Shown here in pieces: positions 19,565 through 29,868 of a DNA stretch of 64,000 nt. Below the pieces are notes generated by a model, which was given only the letters and a program-made list of their open reading frames with translations, made no database searches and had not been told where the DNA came from. The stretch is from Rhodobacterales bacterium HKCCA1288. GTDB lineage: Bacteria > Pseudomonadota > Alphaproteobacteria > Rhodobacterales > Rhodobacteraceae. The DNA is taken from NCBI GenBank assembly GCA_015693905.1, contig CP065161.1, positions 248,001-312,000 on the forward strand. The letters are read 5' to 3'. A program made the position numbers and the translations under genes. Within the stretch, counting starts at the first letter, position 1. Every line of letters starts with the position of its first letter.

Positions 19565-21969
19565 TGCCAGAAATTCACGAAACCTATCCAGTTCTGCCGC
19601 TGCGCGACATTGTCGTGTTTCCCCATATGATTGTGCCGCTCTTTGTGGGGCGCGAAAAATCGGTGCGTGCGCTGGAAGAGGTGATGCAGGATGATCGCCA
19701 GATCCTGCTGTCCAGTCAAATTGACCCCGCCATTGATGACCCTGAACCAGAAGGAATTTATTCGGTGGGTGTCTTGGCCTCGGTTCTGCAATTGCTGAAA
19801 TTGCCCGATGGCACAGTCAAAGTATTGGTCGAAGGAAAATCCCGCGTCAAAATCAAGAAATTCACCAAAACGGACGAGTTTTTTGAGGCAGAGGCCGCGC
19901 CGCTTGAAGAAAAATTGGGTGATGAGGCGGCAACAACGGCCTTGTTGCGGTCGGTCGCAGACGAGTTTGAGCGCTATGCCAAGATCAAGAAAAACATCCC
20001 AGAGGATGCGCTGACCTCGGTTTCTGAAACCCAAGCGCCACAAAAACTGGCCGATCTGGTCGCGGGGCATCTCGGTGTTGATGTCGCGCAAAAGCAAGAT
20101 TTGCTTGAAACGATTGACGTCTCCGAGCGCCTTGAAAAGGTCTATGGCCTGATGCAGGGCGAAATGTCCGTGCTGCAGGTTGAGAAAAAGATCAAAACCC
20201 GCGTGAAGTCACAGATGGAGCGCACGCAGCGCGAATATTATCTGAACGAACAGATGAAGGCCATTCAGCGCGAGTTGGGGGATGGCGAAGACGGCGCCAA
20301 TGAGGTGGCCGAACTAGAAGAAAAAATCGCCGCCACCAAACTGTCAAAAGAGGCGCGCGACAAGGCCGATGCAGAGCTGAAAAAGCTAAAAAATATGTCG
20401 CCCATGTCCGCTGAGGCGACTGTGGTGCGCAATTATCTCGATTGGATCGTCTCGCTGCCTTGGGGCGTGAAAAGCCGTGTGAAAAAGAACCTCACCCGCG
20501 CCGAAGAGGTTTTGGATGCGGATCATTACGGGCTTGAGAAGGTCAAAGAGCGCATTGTCGAATATCTCGCGGTGCAGGCACGTTCGGCCAAGGTGAAGGG
20601 GCCTATCCTTTGTCTTGTGGGCCCTCCGGGTGTTGGGAAAACCTCGCTTGGGAAATCGGTGGCGAAGGCCACGGGGCGCGAGTTTATTCGCATCAGTCTG
20701 GGCGGTGTGCGGGACGAGTCCGAAATTAGGGGCCATCGCCGCACCTATATCGGGTCGATGCCTGGCAAGATCATTCAGGCGATGAAAAAGGCGAAAACCA
20801 CCAATCCGCTGATCCTGCTCGATGAGATCGACAAGATGGGGCAAGATTTCCGTGGGGATCCTGCCAGTGCGATGTTGGAGGTTCTCGACCCTGAACAAAA
20901 CGCCACATTTGTGGATCACTATTTGGAGGTTGAATATGATCTCTCGAACGTGATGTTCCTGACCACGGCGAACAGCTATAACATGCCTGCGCCGCTGTTG
21001 GATCGCATGGAGATCATTTCGCTTTCGGGCTACACCGAAGATGAAAAACTGGAAATTGCGACACGGCATCTGCTGCCAAAGCAGGTGAAAAACCACAATC
21101 TCAAGGCGCGGGAATTCGCGGTCGAGCCTGAGGCGCTGACCGATGTGATCCGCTATTATACCCGCGAGGCGGGCGTGCGGAACCTAGAGCGCGAAGTTGC
21201 GAAACTTGCCCGCAAGGCCTTGACCGCGATCCTCAAGGGCGGCGAGAAATCGGTGACAGTGACCCGTGAGCGACTTGAAGAGATGCTTGGAGTGCGCCGC
21301 TATCGCTTTGGTCTGGCGGAATCGGATGATCAAATCGGTGTTGTCACAGGGCTGGCTTGGACAAGTGTGGGCGGTGATCTGCTGTCGATTGAGGCGCTGC
21401 GTCTGCCGGGCAAGGGGCGTATGAAAACCACGGGCAAGCTTGGCGATGTGATGAAGGAATCCATCGATGCGGCCAGTTCCTATGTGCGTTCTATCGCGCC
21501 CAAAATCGGCGTGCAGCCCCCGAAACTGGACGGATGGGATATCCATGTCCACGTTCCAGAAGGGGCGACCCCGAAAGATGGCCCCAGTGCAGGGATCGCG
21601 ATGGTGACGTCTATCGTGTCGGTTCTGACCCAAACGCCCGTGCGCCGTGATATTGCGATGACGGGCGAGGTGACGCTTCGCGGCAATGTCTTGGCCATCG
21701 GTGGCCTGAAGGAGAAGTTGTTGGCCGCGTTGCGAGGGGGGATCAAAACAGTGCTGATCCCGCAGGAAAATGAAAAAGACCTGCCCGAAATCCCTGACAA
21801 TGTGAAAGAGGGATTGGAAATTATCCCCGTGTCCCATGTCAGCGAGGTTCTCGCCAAGGCCTTGACCCGTCAGCCCGAACCGATTGATTGGGATGAGGAG
21901 GCAGAGGCCGCCGCCGCCGCACAGCGCGCGCTTGAGGCCGCAAAAGACAGCAGCGCCACAACCCATTAA
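19561..21969 (+). CDS. lon: ATP-dependent protease La (Lon)
   Basis: The 802-residue protein is a complete Lon. It has the N-terminal substrate-binding domain ([19 protein letters not shown]), a coiled-coil middle, the AAA+ module with Walker [10 protein letters not shown] near residue 354 and Walker [11 protein letters not shown], and the C-terminal serine-lysine protease domain. The catalytic Ser676 lies in [11 protein letters not shown] and Lys719 in GGLKEKL. In alphaproteobacteria Lon degrades CcrM, SciP and DnaA among others; sciP and ctrA are 5 kb downstream here. The start is ATG 19561 after AAGGAAGG (ATG 19564 is equally possible). Confidence 0.97.
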   Translation: MMPEIHETYPVLPLRDIVVFPHMIVPLFVGREKSVRALEEVMQDDRQILLSSQIDPAIDDPEPEGIYSVGVLASVLQLLKLPDGTVKVLVEGKSRVKIKKFTKTDEFFEAEAAPLEEKLGDEAATTALLRSVADEFERYAKIKKNIPEDALTSVSETQAPQKLADLVAGHLGVDVAQKQDLLETIDVSERLEKVYGLMQGEMSVLQVEKKIKTRVKSQMERTQREYYLNEQMKAIQRELGDGEDGANEVAELEEKIAATKLSKEARDKADAELKKLKNMSPMSAEATVVRNYLDWIVSLPWGVKSRVKKNLTRAEEVLDADHYGLEKVKERIVEYLAVQARSAKVKGPILCLVGPPGVGKTSLGKSVAKATGREFIRISLGGVRDESEIRGHRRTYIGSMPGKIIQAMKKAKTTNPLILLDEIDKMGQDFRGDPASAMLEVLDPEQNATFVDHYLEVEYDLSNVMFLTTANSYNMPAPLLDRMEIISLSGYTEDEKLEIATRHLLPKQVKNHNLKAREFAVEPEALTDVIRYYTREAGVRNLEREVAKLARKALTAILKGGEKSVTVTRERLEEMLGVRRYRFGLAESDDQIGVVTGLAWTSVGGDLLSIEALRLPGKGRMKTTGKLGDVMKESIDAASSYVRSIAPKIGVQPPKLDGWDIHVHVPEGATPKDGPSAGIAMVTSIVSVLTQTPVRRDIAMTGEVTLRGNVLAIGGLKEKLLAALRGGIKTVLIPQENEKDLPEIPDNVKEGLEIIPVSHVSEVLAKALTRQPEPIDWDEEAEAAAAAQRALEAAKDSSATTH

Positions 21970-21990
21970 CGTGGCACATTCCGCGAAATT

Positions 21991-22025
21991 GCCCCCGTTA
22001 CATCCGTGGCGGGGGTTTTCTTTTT
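21991..22025 (+). terminator. Rho-independent terminator of lon
   Basis: CCCCCG (21992-21997) pairs with CGGGGG (22010-22015), followed by TTTTCTTTTT. It lies 22 bases after the lon stop codon. Confidence 0.8.
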
Positions 22026-22104
22026 CGGGTGCCGCAAAATCAAAACATATAGTTTTAATATATAATATGTCCTGATACCATGCGGCGTAGATAGGATTGG
22101 CCAA

Positions 22105-22620
22105 ATGGGGGCACACATGGCACCAAAATCACCAAAATCCACGACGGATAAGGCGGCAGCGAAACCAAAACCTGCGGTGGCCTCGGTCGCGGCGGTGATC
22201 GCGCCCAAATCAAAAGCAACAGCAAAACCGTCTGACAAGCCCGCGCTCAAGGCCGTGACCGCCGCCAAATCTGACAGCAAACCCAAAACGAAGATTGAGG
22301 CGCTGAAGCGCCGCGCCCTGCTTGAGGCGGTTGCGATGCGGGTGGGTGTCAAACGCACGGATGCGCGCGAAGTCATGGATGCGGTTCTGGTCGAGATGGC
22401 CGAAGCCCTAGATCAAGGGCGCGACCTGATCCTGCCGCCATTTGGCAAGGTCATGTTGCGCAAAGATAAGGATGGTCAGGATGGGCGCCCGATGGTGGCG
22501 CGGATAAAACTGATCGAGGCTGATAAACGCGGTGCAAGCGCGAGGAAACCGACCAAGACTAAACCCTTGCGCAGTGGGGCGCGGCTGACTAGAAGAACTC
22601 CGCGCAGAACGGGTGATTAG
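22105..22620 (+). CDS. HU-like DNA-binding protein with Lys/Ala-rich N-terminal tail
   Basis: The 171-residue protein has a ~65-residue N-terminal tail rich in Lys, Ala and Pro, similar to histone-H1-like tails. A bacterial HU/IHF-fold domain follows at about residues 70-150, with MRVGVKRTDAREVMDAVLVE and GRDLILPPFGKVMLRKDKDG. The C-terminus is again basic (RRTPRRTGD). It probably compacts or bridges DNA as a nucleoid protein. The gene has an odd end: its TAG stop (22618-22620) lies inside the tRNA-Val gene that starts at 22611. ATG 22117 is an alternative start. An AT-rich promoter region lies upstream. Confidence 0.8.
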   Translation: MGAHMAPKSPKSTTDKAAAKPKPAVASVAAVIAPKSKATAKPSDKPALKAVTAAKSDSKPKTKIEALKRRALLEAVAMRVGVKRTDAREVMDAVLVEMAEALDQGRDLILPPFGKVMLRKDKDGQDGRPMVARIKLIEADKRGASARKPTKTKPLRSGARLTRRTPRRTGD

Positions 22621-22685
22621 CTCAGTGGTAGAGCGCTTCGTTCACATCGAAGATGTCGGGGGTTCAAATCCCTCATCACCCACCA
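22611..22685 (+). tRNA. tRNA-Val (anticodon CAC)
   Basis: This is a 75-base cloverleaf: acceptor GGGTGAT/ATCACCC, D stem GCTC/GAGC, anticodon stem CTTCG/CGAAG with loop TTCACAT (anticodon CAC), T loop TTCAAAT, and encoded CCA. Its first ten bases contain the last codons and stop of the HU-like gene. Confidence 0.95.
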
Positions 22686-22743
22686 TCTGGCCTATTGTTG
22701 AGGCGGGGCAGGTCTGTGACCCACGGGCGAGGTGATCTTTGTG

Positions 22744-23349
22744 ATGCGGCGAAATTTTCCGATATATTTGCTGCGCCATGGGGAAACCGAATGGAATAAC
22801 GAGCATCGGTTTCAAGGTTGGCTCGACTCTGCGCTTACCCCCAATGGGGTTGTGCAGGCGCAGACGCAAGGTCGTTTGTTGCAGGAAATGATCAGCCGCC
22901 AAGGCTATGACGCAGTGACAGATTTCCGAACCAGTCCGCTTGGGCGCGCGGCACGCAGCGCGCGGTTGATTGCGCGGGCCTATCCCGATTTGCCGACCCT
23001 CGTGCAAGACGCGCGTCTGCGCGAGGTGAATATGGGGCAATGGCAGGGGCTTACGCGGGCCGAGGTGCAGGCGAATTGGCCTGTGCGCTTTGACACCGAG
23101 GCGCAGGTCTATCGTCATTCTCTCTTGACCCAAGGGGGCGAAACGCGCGCGGCCCTTGAGGCGCGTCTGCAGGATCTGGTGGCTGATTTGAAGGGGCCAA
23201 GCCTATTGGTCAGCCATGGCGTTGTGATCCAAACCTTGCGCGGCCTTTTGCGCGGGCTAGACCCTGACCAAACGGCATCTTTGGGCCATGCGCAGGGCGG
23301 GGTTTATGTGATTACCGCCAATGGGGGTGAGGTGAAGATTGGGTTTTGA
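22744..23349 (+). CDS. Histidine phosphatase superfamily (phosphoglycerate-mutase-like) protein
   Basis: The 201-residue protein carries the phosphohistidine motif YLLRHGETEWN at its start, the FQGWLDSALTPNGVVQA segment, RTSPLGRAARSARL, and the second catalytic His in LLVSHGVVIQTLRGLLRG. It is of the cofactor-dependent PGM/GpmB/CobC branch, whose members are often phosphatases for small metabolites. The substrate is not predictable. ATG 22744 is favoured over GTG 22732/22741. It lies between two tRNA-Val genes and has its own terminator. Confidence 0.87.
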   Translation: MRRNFPIYLLRHGETEWNNEHRFQGWLDSALTPNGVVQAQTQGRLLQEMISRQGYDAVTDFRTSPLGRAARSARLIARAYPDLPTLVQDARLREVNMGQWQGLTRAEVQANWPVRFDTEAQVYRHSLLTQGGETRAALEARLQDLVADLKGPSLLVSHGVVIQTLRGLLRGLDPDQTASLGHAQGGVYVITANGGEVKIGF

Positions 23350-23355
23350 GAAAAC

Positions 23356-23381
23356 TTTGCGCCTTTGGCGCAAAATTCTTT
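23356..23381 (+). terminator. Rho-independent terminator
   Basis: A perfect 8-bp stem TTTGCGCC/GGCGCAAA (23356-23363, 23367-23374) with a TTT loop is followed by ATTCTTT. It lies seven bases after the phosphatase gene stop. Confidence 0.7.
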
Positions 23382-23440
23382 GCAGATCGGGCTTGCATAT
23401 CCCTGCATCATGCGGCTAATACGCCTTCACGCGATGGCGA

Positions 23441-23516
<76 letters not shown>

Positions 23517-23567
23517 CGCGCTTCCCTCCCCAATCCTCAGTCTGATTGATGCAAAGGGCGTGCGCGA

Positions 23568-23909
23568 TCATTTTGCACTGTAAAGCAGGGCTGTAATGCG
23601 GTCGCGGATATTGCCCGCGTCACCAGTATCCCCAATCCGATGCACATGGATGAAATACAGCTGATTGTTGTAACATTTCATGGTCACAAAAATATTGCCG
23701 TTGATTTGATACCACAAATATTCCGCGCCATCGCCGCCCGAAAAATCGACCCAAGAAGCGACTTGGTTCACGGCGCGCTCGGATGCGGTGACGCAGGCAT
23801 AATTGCTGCTAAAGCTGCGTTCATCCACGGCAAAAGCCACCTCGTCTGCGCGGGCAATAGTGGCAAGGCCGCATAGGGCAAGAGCGGCAAGAATTGTTTT
23901 ACGGGTCAT
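23568..23909 (-). CDS. Small secreted protein, unknown function
   Basis: The 113-residue precursor starts MTRKTILAALALCGLATIARA, a clear signal peptide cleaved after ARA. The mature ~92 residues contain two cysteines (NYACVTASER and TMKCYNNQLYF) that could form a disulfide, and a C-terminal helix. ATG 23909 has GAAGAG upstream; longer in-frame starts lack a ribosome site. I do not recognise a family. Together with the next gene on the same strand it forms a small secreted-protein pocket between tRNA genes. Confidence 0.6.
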   Translation of the reverse strand: MTRKTILAALALCGLATIARADEVAFAVDERSFSSNYACVTASERAVNQVASWVDFSGGDGAEYLWYQINGNIFVTMKCYNNQLYFIHVHRIGDTGDAGNIRDRITALLYSAK

Positions 23910-23977
23910 TGGGCACTCTTCATATTCATCGGTCATATGAATTGGCCGCACAAGCATCACTGTGCGGCCAAATTTGA

Positions 23978-24454
23978 TCAGAAAGTTTCGATTTCCAAAC
24001 GGGCGTTACAATAGGCCCCATCATAGGTGCCAACCCAAATATCAATCGGCCCGTCTTGCGGGTTGGTTAGGATGATACGGGGGTCAAGATTTCCGTTATC
24101 GTCATCATCATAATACCAAGTTGCCGATGCGGTATTGATCAAAAGGGCCGCGTCACATTCGCTGACCACGCGAATATGCAACTCGTAAGCCGCCATACCC
24201 GAGACGTTGAATCGGAAATCTGGTCGATCTGGGAAAAATCCCGGGCCGACATCTGTGGCCGGTCGGATATGGCTGCATTTCGAGAGCGAATAATCACCCC
24301 CAGCGACAATATTATAATAACGTGGCGTGTAAAAATAGCTTCCGCTGCCGCTATATTGCTCTGCCGCTTGAAAGTTCCAATTTGGACACGCGTCCGCTGA
24401 TGTGGTGAAGAATGACCCCGCGACAAGCGCCGCTGAAAGCAAGATTTTTCGCAT
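23978..24454 (-). CDS. Secreted protein, unknown function
   Basis: The 158-residue precursor has a signal peptide (MRKILLSAALVAGSFFTTSA, cleavage near ADA). The mature part is Tyr/Gly-rich and has four cysteines, likely two disulfides: DACPNW, LSKCSH, VSECDA and AYCNAR. The segments LDPRIILTNPQDGPIDIWVG and YNIVAGGDYSLSKC suggest a compact beta-sandwich resembling PPC-like domains of Rhodobacteraceae secreted proteins. Function unknown. It is upstream of the other small secreted gene in the same orientation. Confidence 0.6.
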   Translation of the reverse strand: MRKILLSAALVAGSFFTTSADACPNWNFQAAEQYSGSGSYFYTPRYYNIVAGGDYSLSKCSHIRPATDVGPGFFPDRPDFRFNVSGMAAYELHIRVVSECDAALLINTASATWYYDDDDNGNLDPRIILTNPQDGPIDIWVGTYDGAYCNARLEIETF

Positions 24455-24596
24455 CTGTTTGTCCCTTATTTTCTTTATTTATTGGAATAAAACTAGCTCA
24501 AAATATAAATTTGTCTAATGTTTTGCGGATAAAGTGAATATCGACATTGCAGTGGAACGGGCGCGGCATAATCTGGGATGAGCGAAAGGCGGATGA

Positions 24597-24799
24597 ATGA
24601 CAGGTGATCCAAGTTTAGACGGGTTTCTGGCGACCTATGCGATTGTGATTGTCGCAGCGTTCTTCTTTCCAACCCTCGTGGCCATAAGCGCACCATTGGC
24701 GTTTTCATTCTGAACATCGTGGTGGGATGGACGGGATTGGGGTGGATTTTACTGCTGGCCTTCGCGTTATTGAGCGAGGCAAAAGCGCAGCCGAGGTAA
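24597..24799 (+). pseudogene. Frameshifted superinfection-immunity-like membrane protein
   Basis: Two overlapping frames together spell one small membrane protein. Frame one runs from ATG 24597 through FLATYAIVIVAAFFFPTLVA and ends at TGA 24711. A frame offset by one missing base picks up near 24689 with RTIGVFILNIVVGWTGLGW and ends at TAA 24797. The joined product (~67 residues) has the F-P-x(3)-A ... L-N-x(3)-GWT-x(2)-GW pattern of the superinfection-immunity (Imm-like) family. The break lies near 24683-24692. It could be a real disabling mutation or a sequencing error. The rest of the 24455-24948 gap holds nothing I can identify. Confidence 0.65.
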
Positions 24800-24948
24800 G
24801 CTCTGAACTTTCCCTGCACGTATGCGGTCAAACGCAAATTTGCTTTTGCGCATTTTTTGCGCCAATCGCGCCAAAGGGGGCCTTGACGGGGCAGGGCGCG
24901 CAGCATAGACACCCTGCACGCTACAGGGTTGCCTGTGGCCGATGGTGA

Positions 24949-25025
24949 GCGGTTGTAGCTCAGTTGGTTAGAGTACCGGCCTGTCACGCCGGGGGTCGCG
25001 GGTTCGAGCCCCGTCAACCGCGCCA
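24949..25025 (+). tRNA. tRNA-Asp (anticodon GTC), copy 1
   Basis: This is a 77-base cloverleaf: acceptor GCGGTTG/CAACCGC, D stem GCTC/GAGT, anticodon stem CCGGC/GCCGG with loop CTGTCAC (anticodon GTC), and encoded CCA. It is identical to the copy 35 bases downstream. This tRNA is the expected substrate of Tgt, QueA and GluQ encoded in this window. Confidence 0.96.
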
Positions 25026-25060
25026 CCACCATCGCGCCCCAAAAGCCCCTGTTCGTCTGC

Positions 25061-25137
25061 GCGGTTGTAGCTCAGTTGGTTAGAGTACCGGCCTGTCACG
25101 CCGGGGGTCGCGGGTTCGAGCCCCGTCAACCGCGCCA
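25061..25137 (+). tRNA. tRNA-Asp (anticodon GTC), copy 2
   Basis: The 77-base sequence is identical to copy 1, in tandem after a 35-base spacer, with encoded CCA. The two copies form an exact direct repeat. Confidence 0.96.
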
Positions 25138-25156
25138 CTTCTTCCCTAGATTGACG

Positions 25157-25175
25157 AAAAATGCGCGGGCATTTT
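25157..25175. terminator. Bidirectional hairpin between tRNA-Asp and mnmA
   Basis: AAAATGC (25158-25164) pairs with GCATTTT (25169-25175) around a GCGG loop. A-rich and T-rich flanks could serve transcripts from either side. It overlaps the last two bases of the mnmA stop codon. Confidence 0.5.
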
Positions 25176-26319
25176 ACCCTTTGTGGATCCATCCACCGCC
25201 AAAGATTCGGCTGCTGTTCTCATCATAAAAGACACAGGCCTGACCGGGGCTGACACCTTCTTCGGCGGTCAGCAATTCCACCATCGCGGTTGTCGGGGAT
25301 GTCGGATGGATCAGGGCCGCGCGTGGTGGGCGAGTTGAGCGGATTTTGACCGCAACCTCGCGGGTCTTTTCGCTGTCAAAGGGCGTATCACCCAACCAGT
25401 TGATTTCGCGCACAGGGATATGGCGGGTCGCCAAGGCCTCCTTGGGGCCGACCACGACATGACGCGCCTCTGGATCAAGTTTGACCACATATAACGGGTC
25501 AGCCAGCCCCCCAATGCCAAGGCCGCGGCGTTGGCCGATTGTGTAATGGATCACGCCATTATGTTGGCCCAATACACGGCCTTCCATATCCACGATATCG
25601 CCCGGATCCGCCGCGCCGGGGCGCAATTTTTCAATTACACTGGCATAGTCGCCATTTGGCACAAAGCAGATATCTTGGCTGTCTGGCTTATCAGCCACGG
25701 GCAGTCCGTATTTATGGGCCAGTTTGCGGGTTTCTTCCTTAGACGCCAGATGACCAAGGGGAAAGCGCAGGAAATCCAATTGCGCTTGCGTGGTCGAAAA
25801 CAAGAAATAGGACTGATCGCGCGTTGCATCTGCGGCGCAATGAAGCTCTGCTTTCTCAGCCCCCATTTTGCGTTGAATATAGTGCCCCGTGGCCATGCAA
25901 TCGGCCTCGAGTTCTTGTGCGGTGGCAAGCAGATCTTTGAATTTCACGCGCTCGTTGCAGCGGATGCAGGGCACAGGCGTGGCCCCTGCGAGATAGGCAT
26001 CGGCGAATTCGTCAATCACCGCATCCTTAAAGATATTCTCGTAATCAAGGACATAATGCGGAAAGCCCATATTTTCGGCCACACGGCGCGCATCGTGAAT
26101 ATCGCGCCCTGCACAGCAGGCGCCTTTTTTTGCCAAGGCCGCACCGTGATCATAAAGTTGCAGGGTGACGCCCACCACATCATAGCCTTCTTCGGCCAAT
26201 TGGGCCGCCACAACCGAGCTATCCACCCCCCCAGACATAGCCACAACAACCCGCGTCTCCTGCGGGGGTTTGGCAAAGCCAAGCGAGTTGAGCGGCGCAT
26301 TGGGGCGGTCAAGGGGCAT
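25174..26319 (-). CDS. mnmA: tRNA-specific 2-thiouridylase MnmA
   Basis: The 381-residue enzyme puts the 2-thio group on U34 of tRNAs Lys, Glu and Gln. It shows the PP-loop [16 protein letters not shown], the catalytic cysteines in [12 protein letters not shown] and [13 protein letters not shown], and the C-terminal beta-barrel with [13 protein letters not shown] 26319 has GGAG eight bases upstream. It is convergent with the tandem tRNA-Asp genes and divergent from sciP. Confidence 0.96.
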   Translation of the reverse strand: MPLDRPNAPLNSLGFAKPPQETRVVVAMSGGVDSSVVAAQLAEEGYDVVGVTLQLYDHGAALAKKGACCAGRDIHDARRVAENMGFPHYVLDYENIFKDAVIDEFADAYLAGATPVPCIRCNERVKFKDLLATAQELEADCMATGHYIQRKMGAEKAELHCAADATRDQSYFLFSTTQAQLDFLRFPLGHLASKEETRKLAHKYGLPVADKPDSQDICFVPNGDYASVIEKLRPGAADPGDIVDMEGRVLGQHNGVIHYTIGQRRGLGIGGLADPLYVVKLDPEARHVVVGPKEALATRHIPVREINWLGDTPFDSEKTREVAVKIRSTRPPRAALIHPTSPTTAMVELLTAEEGVSPGQACVFYDENSSRIFGGGWIHKG

Positions 26320-26454
26320 GTCGATCTCCAGATGATAGGGCGGAATATAGGAAAATCTTATCTATTCACAAGGGGCTGAAGGCTTGGACGCTTACCTTGC
26401 CTTAAGGCTTGGGGGGTTAGCCCTAGGCCTGCGTTCGTGAATAAGGATAAAGTT

Positions 26455-26814
26455 ATGTATATCCGCAAACCCAAAGGCCCTGTCAGCGTCACGTTGCCTA
26501 ATGGTCAGCAGATGACCCGCGCTGATTTGCCCCCCGCAGACACCACAAGGTGGGTCGCAAGCCGAAAGGCATGCGTGTTGCGGGCGATTGCGACAGGCCT
26601 TATTTCACGGGACGAGGCACTGAGCCGTTGGGATCTGTCGGCGGAGGAATTGGACACTTGGCTTGCCAAGGCCAGCCGCTATGGTGAGGCGGCACTCAAG
26701 GCCACAGCAGTGCAAAACTATCCACGCGAGCAGGGCATAAAATCACCCGCCGCTGGCTCTGCCGCGCGCCCGCCATCAGGCGAGCAAAGATTGAGTTGGC
26801 CGCAGTCAAAATAA
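26455..26814 (+). CDS. sciP: SciP-type CtrA inhibitor (DUF1153)
   Basis: The 119-residue protein has the DUF1153 core: VTLPNGQQMTRADLPPADT, then RWVASRKACVLRAIATGLIS and WDLSAEELDTWLAKASRYGE, a small helix-turn-helix fold. In Caulobacter SciP binds CtrA and blocks its activation of promoters. The adjacent ctrA gene 93 bases downstream makes the assignment convincing. ATG 26455 (AAGGA upstream) is chosen over GTG 26437. The C-terminal ~30 residues (Pro/Ser/Ala-rich) extend past the conserved domain. Confidence 0.88.
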   Translation: MYIRKPKGPVSVTLPNGQQMTRADLPPADTTRWVASRKACVLRAIATGLISRDEALSRWDLSAEELDTWLAKASRYGEAALKATAVQNYPREQGIKSPAAGSAARPPSGEQRLSWPQSK

Positions 26815-26844
26815 ATAATATATGTAATTTATACATATTTTGAA

Positions 26845-26859
26845 TTAAAGCTAAATTAA
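26845..26859 (+). promoter_or_regulatory. CtrA-binding box (TTAA-N7-TTAA) upstream of ctrA
   Basis: TTAA at 26845-26848, seven bases, then TTAA at 26856-26859, followed by CC. This is an exact match to the full CtrA box. It is 49 bases before the ctrA start codon, consistent with autoregulation. Confidence 0.75.
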
Positions 26860-26907
26860 CCTTTTGACGCGATTATCCTCTTTAAGCGAGTATTAGGAGG
26901 TTAGAAG

Positions 26908-27612
26908 ATGCGGCTTCTCTTGGTTGAAGATGATCCAACCACCGCGAAAAGCATCGAAATGATGCTGCGGCACGCCAATCTGAATGTCTACTGCACCGAT
27001 TTGGGTGAGGAAGGCATCGATCTGGCCAAGTTATATGATTACGATCTGATCCTTTTGGATCTGAATCTGCCTGATATGACCGGCCTCGAGGTGCTGCGCC
27101 AATTGCGTATGGCGCGGGTTGATACGCCGATCCTGATCCTGACAGGCGCAGATGACACCGATAGCAAACTCAAAGGATTCGGGTTTGGCGCTGATGATTA
27201 CCTCACCAAACCCTTCCATCGCGAGGAACTGGTGGCGCGCATCCATGCCATTATCCGCCGCTCAAAGGGGCATGCACAATCGGTGATCAAAACCGGTGAG
27301 ATTTGCGTCAACCTTGATGCCAAAACGGTCGAGGTGGCGGGGCGCGCGGTGCATTTGACGGGCAAAGAATACCAAATGCTTGAGCTGCTATCGCTGCGCA
27401 AAGGCACGACATTAACGAAAGAGATGTTCCTCAATCATCTTTACGGCGGCATGGATGAGCCAGAATTGAAGATCATTGACGTTTTCATCTGTAAATTGCG
27501 CAAAAAACTGTCCGAGGCTTCGGGCGGTCAGAACCATATTGAAACGGTTTGGGGGCGTGGTTACGTGCTGCGTGATCCGCATCCAAAGGCCGCTTTGGCT
27601 GCCACGGCTTGA
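26908..27612 (+). CDS. ctrA: Cell-cycle/motility response regulator CtrA
   Basis: The 234-residue OmpR-type regulator has a receiver domain with acidic pocket VEDD (Glu7-Asp8-Asp9), phospho-acceptor Asp51 in [13 protein letters not shown] and Lys in [12 protein letters not shown]. Its winged-helix domain contains [17 protein letters not shown] and the recognition segment [19 protein letters not shown], which is essentially diagnostic of CtrA. In Rhodobacteraceae CtrA is usually non-essential and controls motility, GTA release and quorum-linked traits. A strong AGGAGG precedes ATG 26908. The tail ends AALAATA, an Ala-rich end like that needed for ClpXP turnover in Caulobacter. Confidence 0.97.
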   Translation: MRLLLVEDDPTTAKSIEMMLRHANLNVYCTDLGEEGIDLAKLYDYDLILLDLNLPDMTGLEVLRQLRMARVDTPILILTGADDTDSKLKGFGFGADDYLTKPFHREELVARIHAIIRRSKGHAQSVIKTGEICVNLDAKTVEVAGRAVHLTGKEYQMLELLSLRKGTTLTKEMFLNHLYGGMDEPELKIIDVFICKLRKKLSEASGGQNHIETVWGRGYVLRDPHPKAALAATA

Positions 27613-27651
27613 TCTGCGCTAGACCTCTGCCGCTGCTGCCCATATCTATAG

Positions 27652-29865
<2,214 letters not shown>

Positions 29866-29868
29866 CCC

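Noticed and set aside
21184-22116. A 310-codon minus-strand frame opposite the lon 3' end
   Set aside because: It overlaps the catalytic protease domain of lon completely and has no recognisable motif; it also runs through the lon terminator.
24493-25192. Minus-strand reading frames across the tRNA-Asp genes with the sequence LTGLEPATPGVTG
   Set aside because: They are the reverse complement of the tRNA-Asp sequences, a well-known source of spurious protein annotations. Both copies give the same string because the tRNAs are identical.
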